Shown: positions 24,630 through 33,174, numbered from the stretch's first letter. The stretch: DNA of 44,720 bases from an uncultured Clostridia bacterium (GCA_947629005.1 CANRCD010000014.1:1-44720), one strand, 5' to 3'. Notes: generated from the sequence alone by a model not told the origin. Translations and numbers: made by a program.

Positions 24630-24995
24630 TTACCTCAGAGAGTACCGTCCCATCATGTCGCTGCGGCAAAGGTCGCTTTCCACCACTTCGCGCAGAGTTA
24701 TTCCCAGCGCGCTGGCGAGGGAAGAGGTGTAAAACAGGGCCTCGCCCATCTCGGTAATAACGGTGCCTCGGCACTCGTCGCAGAGGCCGCCCCGAATTTG
24801 CGTCTCTTCTCTTTCGGGCGGGTTCCTGCGTCCGCCTATCTCCACGCAGCCGCACGCCGTGGCCGCCTTGACGACGCTGCGGGCCACTCTGGCGTTGGCG
24901 CATTGCAGCTTTGTCAGTATGTCAAGCAGGCTTTTGTTCCTTTCAAGAACCTTTTCCGCCCTGCTTTGGTATTCGGTTATCAAATCCGCTTCCAT
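24630..24995 (-). CDS. Small conserved helical protein of Clostridia, function unknown
   Basis: A 121-residue, mostly helical protein. Recognisable features are LDILTKLQCANARVARSVVKAATACGCVEIGG, a LCDECRGTVITEMGEALFYTSSLASALGI segment with a CxxC pair, and a short Arg-rich end. This layout recurs in clostridial proteins of the same size. The second half recalls MazG-type all-alpha NTP pyrophosphohydrolases, with the acidic ITEMGEALFYTSSL helix, but a complete EExxE catalytic set is not visible. I cannot assign a function. AAGGAGA precedes the ATG, and a perfect promoter lies upstream. It is divergent from the pqqD-ispG-polC operon. Confidence 0.7.
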   Translation of the reverse strand: MEADLITEYQSRAEKVLERNKSLLDILTKLQCANARVARSVVKAATACGCVEIGGRRNPPEREETQIRGGLCDECRGTVITEMGEALFYTSSLASALGITLREVVESDLCRSDMMGRYSLR

Positions 24996-25037
24996 GGCAA
25001 TTCTCCTTATTTTTGATCATATATTCACCATGTTTAA

Positions 25038-25066
25038 ATTATACAGCCGCACGCCGCCTTTGTCAA
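25038..25066 (-). promoter_or_regulatory. Promoter of the small conserved gene
   Basis: On the minus strand TTGACA (25061-25066), 17 bp, TATAAT (25038-25043): perfect consensus. Confidence 0.85.
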
Positions 25067-25127
25067 TGAGAAAGATTGTCGATTGAGCCAAGGAAAGCGC
25101 AAATGAAAAATATCCCTCTCATCTCTC

Positions 25128-25156
25128 TTTACAAAATCCTAAATACGTGATATAAT
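25128..25156 (+). promoter_or_regulatory. Promoter of the pqqD-like/ispG/polC operon
   Basis: TTTACA (25128-25133), 17 bp, TATAAT (25151-25156), with TGA just ahead of the -10. No other promoter is visible before polC. Confidence 0.8.
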
Positions 25157-25188
25157 TATAGTATCTTTTTGTATCGGAGGAAAAAGCT

Positions 25189-25455
25189 ATGAGGCTTAAC
25201 GGAAAATACAAGCTAAGGAAGGTAAGCGACACCTACGTTGTGGTTAAGCTGGGCGGGAGCGAACTCAACCTGAGCAAGCTCATAACCGTGAACGAGACCG
25301 GCGCTTTCATCTTTGAAAAGCTGAAGAACGACATCTCAATGGACGAGCTTGTGGCCGCAATCGTGGCCGAGTACGACATAGACGAGGAAGGCGCGCGCAA
25401 GGCCGCCGATACTTACGTTGACAAACTGGTCGAGCTCGGCGTGGCCGAGAGGTAG
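25189..25455 (+). CDS. PqqD-like small protein (RiPP recognition element fold)
   Basis: An 88-residue protein with the PqqD pattern: KYKLRKVSDTYVVVKLGG strands, LNLSKLITVNETGAFIFEKL, then helices ISMDELVAAIVAEYDIDEEGA and KAADTYVDKLVELGV. PqqD-type domains bind the leader peptide of ribosomally made peptides and present it to a radical SAM enzyme. No such enzyme or precursor gene is nearby. The gene is 6 bp upstream of ispG and shares its promoter, which is an unexpected home for this fold. CGGAGG precedes the ATG. Confidence 0.85.
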   Translation: MRLNGKYKLRKVSDTYVVVKLGGSELNLSKLITVNETGAFIFEKLKNDISMDELVAAIVAEYDIDEEGARKAADTYVDKLVELGVAER

Positions 25456-25461
25456 AGCGTT

Positions 25462-26514
25462 ATGATTAAAAGAAAAATCACCCGTCAGATAAACGTGGGC
25501 GGCGTGGCCGTGGGCGGCGGAGCGCCCGTGAGCGTGCAGTCGATGTGTACGACGGACACCCGCGACGCAAAAGCCACGGCGGCCCAGCTTAACGCGCTTA
25601 AGGCTGCCGGCTGCGACATTGCCCGCGTGGCAGTTCTCGATATGGACGCCGCCAAGGCCTTGAGGGAGATAAAGAGCCGCACGAATATTCCCCTTGTGGC
25701 GGACATTCACTTCGACTACCGTCTGGCGCTGGAGTGCGTCAGGAACGGGGCCGACAAGATACGCATAAATCCCGGTAACATAGGCGGGGCCGACAAGGTC
25801 CGCGCCGTGGCCGACGCCTGCGGCGAAAGGGGCGTGCCCATACGCATAGGCGTGAACGGCGGCTCGCTCGAGAAGGAGCTGCTCGAAAAGTACGGCCACC
25901 CCACGGCCGAGGCGCTGTGCGAAAGCGCCATGGGCCACATTCGGCTGCTGGAGGACTGCGGCTTTCACGATATAGCCCTTTCCATCAAGTCCAGCGACGT
26001 ACCGCTGACGGTAGAGGCCTACGAAATGATATCCTCAATGACGGATTACCCGCTGCACTTGGGCGTGACCGAGGCGGGGACCGAATACACCGGCATAATA
26101 AAGAGCAGCGCCGGCATAGGCTCGCTGCTGCTCGGCGGCATAGGCGACACGATACGCGTTTCGCTGACGGCGGATCCCGTCCGCGAGGTCGCGGCGGGCA
26201 TCGAGCTTCTCAAGGCCCTCGGCCTCAGAAAGGGCGCGAGGCTCACCTCCTGCCCCACCTGCGGTCGCTGCCGCATAAGCAATATGATAGACATAGCCTC
26301 TCAGGTGGCGAAACGGCTTGAGGGCGTCGATAAGGACATACACGTCGCCGTCATGGGCTGCGCCGTCAACGGCCCCGGAGAGGCCCGAGAGGCCGATGTG
26401 GGCTTTGCTTGCGGCGACGGAGCGGCTCTGCTGTTTAAACGCGGCGAGATACTTAAGAAGGTCCCCATAGGCGAGGCCGTGGACGCGCTGTTCGAGGAGA
26501 TTGAACGGCTGTAG
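25462..26514 (+). CDS. ispG: (E)-4-hydroxy-3-methylbut-2-enyl-diphosphate synthase (flavodoxin)
   Basis: A 350-residue IspG/GcpE of the non-mevalonate isoprenoid pathway. It reductively opens methylerythritol cyclodiphosphate. The TIM barrel has PVSVQSMCTTDTRDA, LVADIHFDYRLAL, KIRINPGNIG and PIRIGVNGGSLEKEL. The [4Fe-4S] site is supplied by TSCPTCGRC and by the C-terminal VAVMGCAVNGPGEAREADVG. The length is typical for bacterial IspG without the extra domain of the plant form. It is embedded between the pqqD-like gene and polC and is probably co-transcribed. Confidence 0.97.
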   Translation: MIKRKITRQINVGGVAVGGGAPVSVQSMCTTDTRDAKATAAQLNALKAAGCDIARVAVLDMDAAKALREIKSRTNIPLVADIHFDYRLALECVRNGADKIRINPGNIGGADKVRAVADACGERGVPIRIGVNGGSLEKELLEKYGHPTAEALCESAMGHIRLLEDCGFHDIALSIKSSDVPLTVEAYEMISSMTDYPLHLGVTEAGTEYTGIIKSSAGIGSLLLGGIGDTIRVSLTADPVREVAAGIELLKALGLRKGARLTSCPTCGRCRISNMIDIASQVAKRLEGVDKDIHVAVMGCAVNGPGEAREADVGFACGDGAALLFKRGEILKKVPIGEAVDALFEEIERL

Positions 26515-26538
26515 CCTCGGGGATAAGGAGGCCCCATT

Positions 26539-29500
26539 ATGGAAAAGGAATACATTCTGAGCGAGGTTTTCCCCCTTGCCGAGGGAGACACGAGCGTTCT
26601 CGGGGGGAAGGTCGAAAGGCTCGTTATAGATAAAGAGGAACGTACGGCCCTTGTCCGCGTGCGCTTCGGCGAGCTTCCGCCTCCGGCGGCGCTGGAGCGC
26701 TACCGCGAGGAACTGCGCCGCTGCTACAAGCTCACGGAGGTGCGCTTCGAGCCGCTGCTCAACGTCGAAAACCCAACCGCGGACGACGCGCTGCGCTACC
26801 TTAACGCGGCGATAGCCTCTCTGCGGACGGAAAAGCCGCTGTGGGGAGCTATCCTCTGCGACAGCAGGGCCGAAATAAACGGCGGCGCGGCGCGAATAAC
26901 TCTGCGCCACGGCAACCGCGAGGTACTGGAGAGCGAGGGCGCGGGCGAGTTTTTACGGAAAAGCCTGAGCCGCGGGCTCGGCGTAGACTACGCCGTGGAG
27001 TTCGCCGAGGAGGAAATGCAGGTTGAGCGTAAGCTCGAGCCCATATTTGAGAAAAAGCCCCGTAAGGAGGAAGCGAAAACCCTCGGCGACGTGATTTTCG
27101 GCAAGCAGTTCACCCCAGAGGACGAGCTTATCCCAATAAGCGAAATAACCGACGAGGTGCAGTTCGCCTGCATAAAGGGCGATACCTTTGGCAAGGCCGA
27201 CGACAAGGGCAAAATTCCCGGCTGCGAGGTGCGCGAGCTCAAAAAGAGCGACAAGGTTCTTATCACATTCTACATAACCGACTACACCGGCAGCATAACG
27301 GTAAAGCTCTTTGTTCCCAAAAAGAACGCCGCCGCGGTCGCCGATTTCTTTGACAAGCCCTACAAGTGCGTCGCGGTTCGGGGAAAAGTGGAATTTGACG
27401 CCTTCAACCGTGAGCTGACCGTCATGGCACGCGACATAATAAAGGCAAGTATGCCCGAGGAAGCGGACGAGGCTCCCGTCAAGAGAGTGGAGCTTCACGC
27501 TCACAGCAAGTCGTCGGCGATGGATTCCGTGATGGACGCCGCCGCCTACGTCAAGCAGGCCGCCAAGTGGGGGCACAGGGCGGTAGCTCTGACCGACCAC
27601 GGGGTCGTGCAGAGCTTTCCCGAAATATACCATGCCAAGCCCGAGGGGCTAAAGGTAATATACGGCTGCGAGGGTTATCTCATCCGCGACGGAGCCGCTT
27701 ACAACAATAAGGACACTCATCGCTATCATATCATCCTGCTGGCGAAAAACCTTGTCGGGCTTAAAAACCTGTACCAACTCGTGAGCCTTTCCCACACAAA
27801 GTATTTTTATAAGCGTCCCCTCATCCCCAAGGACGTACTGACGGCCCATCGGGAGGGACTCATAATCGGCAGCGCCTGCGAGGCGGGCGAGTTGTTCCGT
27901 GCCGTAAGGGACGGAGCGAGCGAGGAGGAAATTCGCGAAATCGGCTCGTTCTACGATTATTTTGAAATTCAGCCCATTACAAACAACCGCTATATGGTTC
28001 GCGAGGGCATAGTTCCCGACGACGAAGCCCTTCGCGAGCTTAACCGCAGAATAGTCCGCCTCGGCGATGAAATGGGCAAGCTCACCGTGGCCACGTGCGA
28101 CGTTCACTTCCTTAAAAAGCGCGACGAGGTCTACCGCCGTATCCTTCAAGCAAGTCAGGGCTATAAGGACGCCGATATCCAGCCGGAGCTCTATTTCCGC
28201 ACCACCGAGGAAATGCTTGACGAATTTTCCTACTTCGGCGATAGGGCATACGAGCTTGTTGTGGAAAACACGAACAAAATTGCGGATATGGTCGAAGACA
28301 TTGCCCCCATTGCCAAGGGCAATTACCCTCCGAAAATTGACGGCAGCGAGGAAATAGTTCCGCGCTTAGCCTTTGAAAGGGCCAAAGAGCTTTACGGCGA
28401 CCCGCTGCCCGAGCTTCTTCAAAAAAGGCTCGAGGACGAAATTGAAAGCGTGGTCGGCCACGGATACGCCGACCTGTATAACTACGCGCGGATGCTTGTC
28501 AAGCACTCAAACGAGGACGGCTACATCGTCGGCAGCCGCGGCAGCGTGGGCTCGTCGTTTTTAGCCTTCTGCCTCGGCATAACCGAGGTGAACGGCCTGC
28601 CGCCGCATTACCGCTGCCCCAAGTGCCGCCGCAGCGAATTTTTCCTCAAGGGAGAATACTTCGTCGGCTGCGATATGCCCGACAAGGTTTGCCCCGAGTG
28701 CGGCACGCCATATATAAAGGACGGCTTCGATATCCCCTTCGAGACCTTTCTCGGCTTCGGCGGCGGGAAGCAGCCCGATATCGACCTCAACTTCTCGGGC
28801 GAATACCAGCCCAAGGCACACAAGTACACCGAGGAGATTTTCGGCGAGGGCTATGTTTACCGAGCCGGCACGGTTTCGACAGTGGCTCAAAAAACCGCCT
28901 ACGGCTATGTGCTCCACTATTTTGAGGAACGGAACAAATATATCCACAGCGCCGAGGCGGAGCGGCTTAAAAACGGAATAACCGGCGTAAAAACAACTAC
29001 CGGCCAGCACCCCGGCGGCGTGGTAATTCTGCCTCACGGCCACGACATAAATGAGTTCACACCCGTTCAGTATCCGGCAAACAAAACCGACTGCGGCATA
29101 ATAACCACCCATTTCGACTATCACAGTATCGAGGAAAATCTGCTGAAAATGGACATACTGGGCAAGGACGACCCTACCATGCTTAAGCTGCTGAGGGACC
29201 TCACCGGCGTTGAGCCCACCGAAATAAACATCGCCGACGAAAAGGTTCTCAGCCTTTTCACCTCGACCGAAGCTCTGGGCGTGACGCCGGAGGATATAGG
29301 CAGCGAAACGGGCACCTACGCCATCCCCGAGATGGGCACCGGCTTTGTCCGTCAAATGCTGGTGGACTCCCAACCCAAGACCGTGGGCGACTTAGTTCGC
29401 ATTTCCGGCCTTTCCCACGGCACCGACGTATGGGCCAACAACGCGCAGGACCTCATTCAAAACCATGGCCACACCCTCGAAAATGTTATCTGCTGCCGCG

Positions 29501-30204
29501 ACGATATCATGGTTTATCTCATGCACATGGGGCTGGAGCCCCAGCGCGCCTTCACAATAATGGAGCAGGTCAGGAAAGGCAAGAGGCTCAAGCCCGGCGA
29601 CGAGGAGGAAATGCGCGCCCACGACGTTCCTCAATGGTATATCGACAGTTGCAACAAAATAAAATATATGTTTCCCAAAGGCCACGCCGCGGCATACGTC
29701 ACCATGGCAAACAGGGCCGCATGGTACAAGGTTTACGAGCCGCTGGCCTTTTATCAGGCATATTTCACCGTTGTGGCCGACACATTTGACTACGAGAAAA
29801 TGGCCTGCGGACGGGAACGCTGCCTTAGAGCCATGGCGGAGATAAAGGCGCTTGAAAAGCCGACCGCTACCGAAAAGGCGACCTATACCATCCTTGAGAT
29901 AGTAAACGAGATGTACGCCCGAGGCTTTGAATTCACCCCCATTGACATTTACAAGGCCCATCCGTCGCAATTTTTGAACGTCGGCGGTAAAATAATGCCG
30001 GCCTTCAACAGCATTGTCGGGCTCGGCCTCGCCGCGGCCCAAACCATAGCCGACGCCCGCGAAAAAGGGCCCTTCCTTTCGGTGGAGGACTTCAAAAACC
30101 GCACCTCCGTCAGCGAAAAGCATATCGACATAATGCGCTCCATGGGCTGCTTCGACGGTATGCCGGAGCAGACGCAGCTGAGCATATTCGAGTTTGCGAT
30201 TTAG
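26539..30204 (+). CDS. polC: DNA polymerase III alpha subunit, PolC type, lacking the inserted exonuclease domain
   Basis: A 1221-residue replicative polymerase of low-GC Gram-positives. An N-terminal region and an OB domain (VKLFVPKKNAAAVADFF, about 255-310) lead into the PHP domain (ELHAHSKSSAMD from H320, LTDHGVVQSF, YGCEGYLIRD near 375-384). The palm has GSRGSVGSSF, a zinc-binding segment with four cysteines near 692-720, and the catalytic PDIDLNF (746-752). GSVGSS-type and helix-hairpin-helix elements continue to the end (VGLGLAAAQTIADAR). Typical PolC is about 1430 residues because a DEDDh exonuclease is inserted in the PHP domain. Here residues 385-395 run straight from the PHP strand into RYHIILLAKN, with no exonuclease motifs. 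Proofreading must come from elsewhere. AAGGAGG precedes the ATG. Confidence 0.96.
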   Translation: MEKEYILSEVFPLAEGDTSVLGGKVERLVIDKEERTALVRVRFGELPPPAALERYREELRRCYKLTEVRFEPLLNVENPTADDALRYLNAAIASLRTEKPLWGAILCDSRAEINGGAARITLRHGNREVLESEGAGEFLRKSLSRGLGVDYAVEFAEEEMQVERKLEPIFEKKPRKEEAKTLGDVIFGKQFTPEDELIPISEITDEVQFACIKGDTFGKADDKGKIPGCEVRELKKSDKVLITFYITDYTGSITVKLFVPKKNAAAVADFFDKPYKCVAVRGKVEFDAFNRELTVMARDIIKASMPEEADEAPVKRVELHAHSKSSAMDSVMDAAAYVKQAAKWGHRAVALTDHGVVQSFPEIYHAKPEGLKVIYGCEGYLIRDGAAYNNKDTHRYHIILLAKNLVGLKNLYQLVSLSHTKYFYKRPLIPKDVLTAHREGLIIGSACEAGELFRAVRDGASEEEIREIGSFYDYFEIQPITNNRYMVREGIVPDDEALRELNRRIVRLGDEMGKLTVATCDVHFLKKRDEVYRRILQASQGYKDADIQPELYFRTTEEMLDEFSYFGDRAYELVVENTNKIADMVEDIAPIAKGNYPPKIDGSEEIVPRLAFERAKELYGDPLPELLQKRLEDEIESVVGHGYADLYNYARMLVKHSNEDGYIVGSRGSVGSSFLAFCLGITEVNGLPPHYRCPKCRRSEFFLKGEYFVGCDMPDKVCPECGTPYIKDGFDIPFETFLGFGGGKQPDIDLNFSGEYQPKAHKYTEEIFGEGYVYRAGTVSTVAQKTAYGYVLHYFEERNKYIHSAEAERLKNGITGVKTTTGQHPGGVVILPHGHDINEFTPVQYPANKTDCGIITTHFDYHSIEENLLKMDILGKDDPTMLKLLRDLTGVEPTEINIADEKVLSLFTSTEALGVTPEDIGSETGTYAIPEMGTGFVRQMLVDSQPKTVGDLVRISGLSHGTDVWANNAQDLIQNHGHTLENVICCRDDIMVYLMHMGLEPQRAFTIMEQVRKGKRLKPGDEEEMRAHDVPQWYIDSCNKIKYMFPKGHAAAYVTMANRAAWYKVYEPLAFYQAYFTVVADTFDYEKMACGRERCLRAMAEIKALEKPTATEKATYTILEIVNEMYARGFEFTPIDIYKAHPSQFLNVGGKIMPAFNSIVGLGLAAAQTIADAREKGPFLSVEDFKNRTSVSEKHIDIMRSMGCFDGMPEQTQLSIFEFAI

Positions 30205-30285
30205 GCCCGAATAAGCTCCGATTTGGTCAACGGCGTTTTACTTCATTTTTTAATCCGTATTTTCTCAAAAACCCTTATTACCCGC

Positions 30286-30336
30286 AAAATCGGCAGAAAC
30301 CGCAAGATGTTGTGGCTTTTGCCGATTTTTGCTGTC
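30286..30336 (+). terminator. Terminator of the polC operon
   Basis: A 20-bp stem with one mismatch and two G-U pairs (30286-30305 with 30310-30329), loop GATG, then TTGCTGTCGTTTTTT. It is 80 bp after the polC stop codon. Confidence 0.75.
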
Positions 30337-30361
30337 GTTTTTTACAATATACAGACGATAA

Positions 30362-30384
30362 AAATTTACAAAAAGTGTAAATTT
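30362..30384. promoter_or_regulatory. Perfect inverted repeat just upstream of the spo0A promoter
   Basis: AAATTTACA (30362-30370), AAAAG, TGTAAATTT (30376-30384). The arms are perfect over 9 bp, and the repeat ends 4 bp before the -35 hexamer. It is a candidate operator for a regulator of spo0A. It does not match the 0A box. Confidence 0.5.
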
Positions 30385-30388
30385 CCTC

Positions 30389-30420
30389 TTGCATTTTCTC
30401 CCATTTTATGGTAATATAAT
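30389..30420 (+). promoter_or_regulatory. Promoter of spo0A
   Basis: TTGCAT (30389-30394) with TAATAT after 17 bp (30412-30417). TATAAT lies 3 bp further on (30415-30420). It is about 35 bp upstream of the start codon. Confidence 0.65.
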
Positions 30421-30454
30421 ATCATAAAACAAAAAGAAAGCGGAGGAATATGCT

Positions 30455-31222
30455 ATGGAAAAGACTATTAAGACGGTAATTGCCGGCGACGGACGGGATA
30501 CTACAGAGGAAATCAGCGGATTTCTCTCGGAAAAGAGCGATATTTTTATTGCGGGCTCGGCTAATGACGGAGAAGAAGCCCTTGAAAAGGTGAAAAAGCT
30601 GCGGCCCGACCTTTTGATAATGGACGTGATGATGCCCAAGCTCGACGGTATAGAGCTTTTGAGGCGGCTTCAGGAGCTGAGCCGCAAGCCCGTGGTCATA
30701 ATCGTGACCTCCACATCCAACCGCACTCTGATAAATCACTGCATGGAGCTGGGCGCGGACTACTTTATGATAAGGCCCTGCAACTTCGCGACACTTTACG
30801 AGCGCATAAAGATGCTCTGCGTTAAGTCGTCTCTGCGGCGCGGCGGCGAGGTGGGCGACCGTCCCGGCGACCGTGCGATTGAGATTACCGTCACCAACAC
30901 TATTCACTCCGTGGGCGTACCCGCCAATATAAAGGGTTACCAATACCTGCGCGACGCAATCATCATGTGCATAAAGGACAGCGAGCTCATTAATGCCGTC
31001 ACCAAGCAGTTATATCCCAAGGTGGCCGAAAAGCACAACACCTCGCCCAGCCGCGTGGAGCGCGCCATACGCCACGCCATTGAAGTAGCCTGCACCCGCG
31101 GCAACGAGGAGGCTCTCTATAACCTTTTCGGCTATACCGTCAGCAACAATAAGGGCAAGCCCACCAATTCCGAATTCATTGCCATGATAGCCGATAAGCT
31201 CCGGCTGGAAATGCTGGCCTGA
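30455..31222 (+). CDS. spo0A: Sporulation transcription factor Spo0A with a divergent receiver domain
   Basis: A 255-residue response regulator that controls entry into sporulation. The C-terminal DNA-binding domain is fully recognisable: [43 protein letters not shown] and [18 protein letters not shown]. The receiver keeps the phosphorylation site D57 in [13 protein letters not shown]. It is changed at two otherwise near-invariant places. The acidic pair near residue 11 reads GD instead of DD, and the lysine of the KPF motif is R107 (MIRPCN). Phosphorylation or its readout may therefore differ. CGGAGG precedes the ATG. Monocistronic, and convergent with the hydrogenase operon. Confidence 0.95.
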   Translation: MEKTIKTVIAGDGRDTTEEISGFLSEKSDIFIAGSANDGEEALEKVKKLRPDLLIMDVMMPKLDGIELLRRLQELSRKPVVIIVTSTSNRTLINHCMELGADYFMIRPCNFATLYERIKMLCVKSSLRRGGEVGDRPGDRAIEITVTNTIHSVGVPANIKGYQYLRDAIIMCIKDSELINAVTKQLYPKVAEKHNTSPSRVERAIRHAIEVACTRGNEEALYNLFGYTVSNNKGKPTNSEFIAMIADKLRLEMLA

Positions 31223-31245
31223 TTTTCCCCATTTCGGGGAATACC

Positions 31246-31306
31246 TGCGCCGCCGTCTCACGGCTGATTGTGGCCGAATAAGCAGTCGAAAGCGATTGCC
31301 GGCGCA
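31246..31306 (+). other. Compact multi-hairpin segment in the spo0A 3' region
   Basis: A closing stem TGCGCC (31246-31251) with GGCGCA (31301-31306) encloses two further perfect or near-perfect hairpins: GCCGT-CTC-ACGGC (31252-31264) and CAGTCG-AAAG-CGATTG (31283-31298, one G-U). It lies between the spo0A stop codon and its terminator. It could be a structured 3' UTR or small RNA, but I recognise no known RNA family. Confidence 0.35.
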
Positions 31307-31327
31307 AAAACGCGGTTCATCAAAATG

Positions 31328-31362
31328 CAGAAATCCGCTCTTTCGAGCGGATTTCTGTTATT
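31328..31362. terminator. Terminator between spo0A and hndD
   Basis: A perfect 13-bp stem (31328-31340 with 31345-31357), loop TTTC, followed by TTATT on the plus strand and by a weaker ATTTTG on the minus strand. It can serve both convergent units. Confidence 0.75.
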
Positions 31363-31404
31363 AATCGAAGATATTGGCCTAACGCGTTATACCTAGCGCA
31401 GAGC

Positions 31405-33153
31405 TTACTGAACCTCGTATTTGGGACGGGCAATATAATGAGTGTGGAGAAGCTCGTGGGCCTTATGGCCGCCGGCCTCGCCAAGATACTCGCTGTAAAG
31501 CTGCTGAATATAGGGGTTGTCGTGGCTCTTGCGCACCTTGAGGCTCTTGTCTTCGGCATAAATGGCCTTGGCGCGCTCGGCGGAAACATTCACATCCATC
31601 TTCACTCTGGAGGAAACTATGGGCTGGCCGCCGCCTGTTACGCAGCCGCCGGGGCAGGCCATGATTTCGATGAAATCAACCTGAGTTTCGCCGGCTTTAA
31701 TGCTGTCAAGCAGCTTTCTGGCATTTCCAAGACCATGGGCCACAGCCGCGCGGATAACCTTATCCCCCGCGGGAACGGAGGCTATCTTCACGCCGTCAAG
31801 GCCGCGAACCTCCTCGTAGTCCACCTTGTCAACGGGCTTGCCGCTGAGTATTTCGGCAACGGTGCGGAGAGCCGCCTCCATAACGCCGCCGGTAACGCCG
31901 AAGATAACGCCCGCGCCGGTGGCCTCGTCGCCGAAGGGTGAGTCAAACACTTCGTCGGGGAGCTTATCGAACTGAATGCCACTCTGCTTTATCATTCTGG
32001 CGAGCTCGCGGGTGGTGATAACGGCGTCAACATCGGGAACGCCGTTGGCGGCAAGCTCGTCGCGGGCCGCCTCGAACTTCTTGGCGGTGCAGGGCATTAC
32101 GGAAACAACGTAGATATCCTTGGGGTCAATGCCGGCCTTCTGGGCGTAATAGCTCTTGATGATAGCGCCGAACATTTCATGGGGCGACTTGCAGGTGCTG
32201 AGATTATCCAAAAATTCAGGATAGTTGTGCTCGCAGAACTTAACCCAGCCGGGGCTGCACGAGGTTATCATCGGCAGCGTGCCGCCGTTTTGTATCCTAT
32301 GGAGCAGCTCGGTACCCTCCTCCATGATGGTGAGGTCGGCGCCGAAGTCGGTATCGAACACCTTATCGAAGCCCAAGCGGCGCAGCGCGGCGGCCATCTT
32401 GCCGGTCACGCGCTCGCCCATAGGCAGGCCAAATTCCTCGCCGAGAGCGGCGCGGACGGCGGGAGCCGTCTGAACCACAACGTGCTTGTCGGAGGCGAGA
32501 GCGTCCCAAACCTCCTTAGTGGAGTCCTTCTCGCGAAGGGCGCCGACAGGGCAGACAGCTATGCACTGACCGCAGTTCACGCAATCGACATCGCCAAGGC
32601 TGGCCTCGAACGCGCAACCGACCTTGGTCTTGAAGCCGCGCTCCATAGTGTCGATAACGCCGACGGTCTGAATTTTTTTGCAGACGTTTACGCAACGGCG
32701 GCAAAGCACGCACTTATTGTTGTCGCGCACGATAGAAGGAGAAATGTCGTCTATATCATACTCGCTGCGAACGCCCTCGTAAGGGATGTCCTCAACACCG
32801 AGCTCGTCGGCAAGAGCCTGAAGCTCGCAGTTGCGGTTGCGGGGGCAGGTGAGGCACTTGCGGTCGTGATTGCTGAGCATTAACTCAAGCACGGCGCGGC
32901 GTGTCTCACGCACGGCGGGGGTATTGGTCTGAACCTCAATACCCTCGGCGACGGGATAAACGCAGGCCGCCTGAAGTGCGCGGCTGCCCTTTATTTCAAC
33001 AAGGCACATTCTGCACGAGCCGGTTTGGCTGACATCCTTAAGATAGCAAAGGGTGGGGATTTCGATTCCGGCCGAGCGAGCGGCCTCCAGAACGGTGGTT
33101 CCTGCGGGGACGGAAACGTCCTGCCCGTTTATTTTTAAATTAACCATATCCAT
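31405..33153 (-). CDS. hndD: [FeFe] hydrogenase catalytic subunit (HndD/HydA)
   Basis: A 582-residue catalytic subunit of a multimeric NAD(P)-linked, probably electron-bifurcating hydrogenase. The N-terminal 2Fe-2S domain (CYLKDVSQTGSCRMCLVEI plus a later Cys) is followed by the His-ligated cluster region (HDRKCLTCPRNRNCELQ). Next come two 4Fe-4S clusters (CVLCRRCVNVCKK, CVNCGQCIAVCPVGAL). The H-cluster motifs are TSCSPGW, MPCTAKKFEA and EIMACPGGCVTGGGQP, and a small-subunit-like tail ends the chain. Start codons TTG (33162) and ATG (33153) are possible; AAAGGAG is best spaced for 33153. It is last in the hndA-HATPase-hndB-hndC-hndD order and makes H2 from electrons of NAD(P)H and ferredoxin. 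Confidence 0.96.
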   Translation of the reverse strand: MDMVNLKINGQDVSVPAGTTVLEAARSAGIEIPTLCYLKDVSQTGSCRMCLVEIKGSRALQAACVYPVAEGIEVQTNTPAVRETRRAVLELMLSNHDRKCLTCPRNRNCELQALADELGVEDIPYEGVRSEYDIDDISPSIVRDNNKCVLCRRCVNVCKKIQTVGVIDTMERGFKTKVGCAFEASLGDVDCVNCGQCIAVCPVGALREKDSTKEVWDALASDKHVVVQTAPAVRAALGEEFGLPMGERVTGKMAAALRRLGFDKVFDTDFGADLTIMEEGTELLHRIQNGGTLPMITSCSPGWVKFCEHNYPEFLDNLSTCKSPHEMFGAIIKSYYAQKAGIDPKDIYVVSVMPCTAKKFEAARDELAANGVPDVDAVITTRELARMIKQSGIQFDKLPDEVFDSPFGDEATGAGVIFGVTGGVMEAALRTVAEILSGKPVDKVDYEEVRGLDGVKIASVPAGDKVIRAAVAHGLGNARKLLDSIKAGETQVDFIEIMACPGGCVTGGGQPIVSSRVKMDVNVSAERAKAIYAEDKSLKVRKSHDNPYIQQLYSEYLGEAGGHKAHELLHTHYIARPKYEVQ

Positions 33154-33174
33154 TTCAGGCAACTCCTTTCTTAC

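Noticed and set aside
25103-25150. 15-codon open frame with an upstream AAGGAAAG, considered as a RiPP precursor for the PqqD-like protein
   Set aside because: It overlaps the -35 and spacer of the operon promoter, so it would lie upstream of the transcript start. There is also no modifying enzyme nearby.
30223-30414. 63-residue open frame between polC and spo0A
   Set aside because: It spans the polC terminator and the spo0A upstream dyad, and has no ribosome-binding site.
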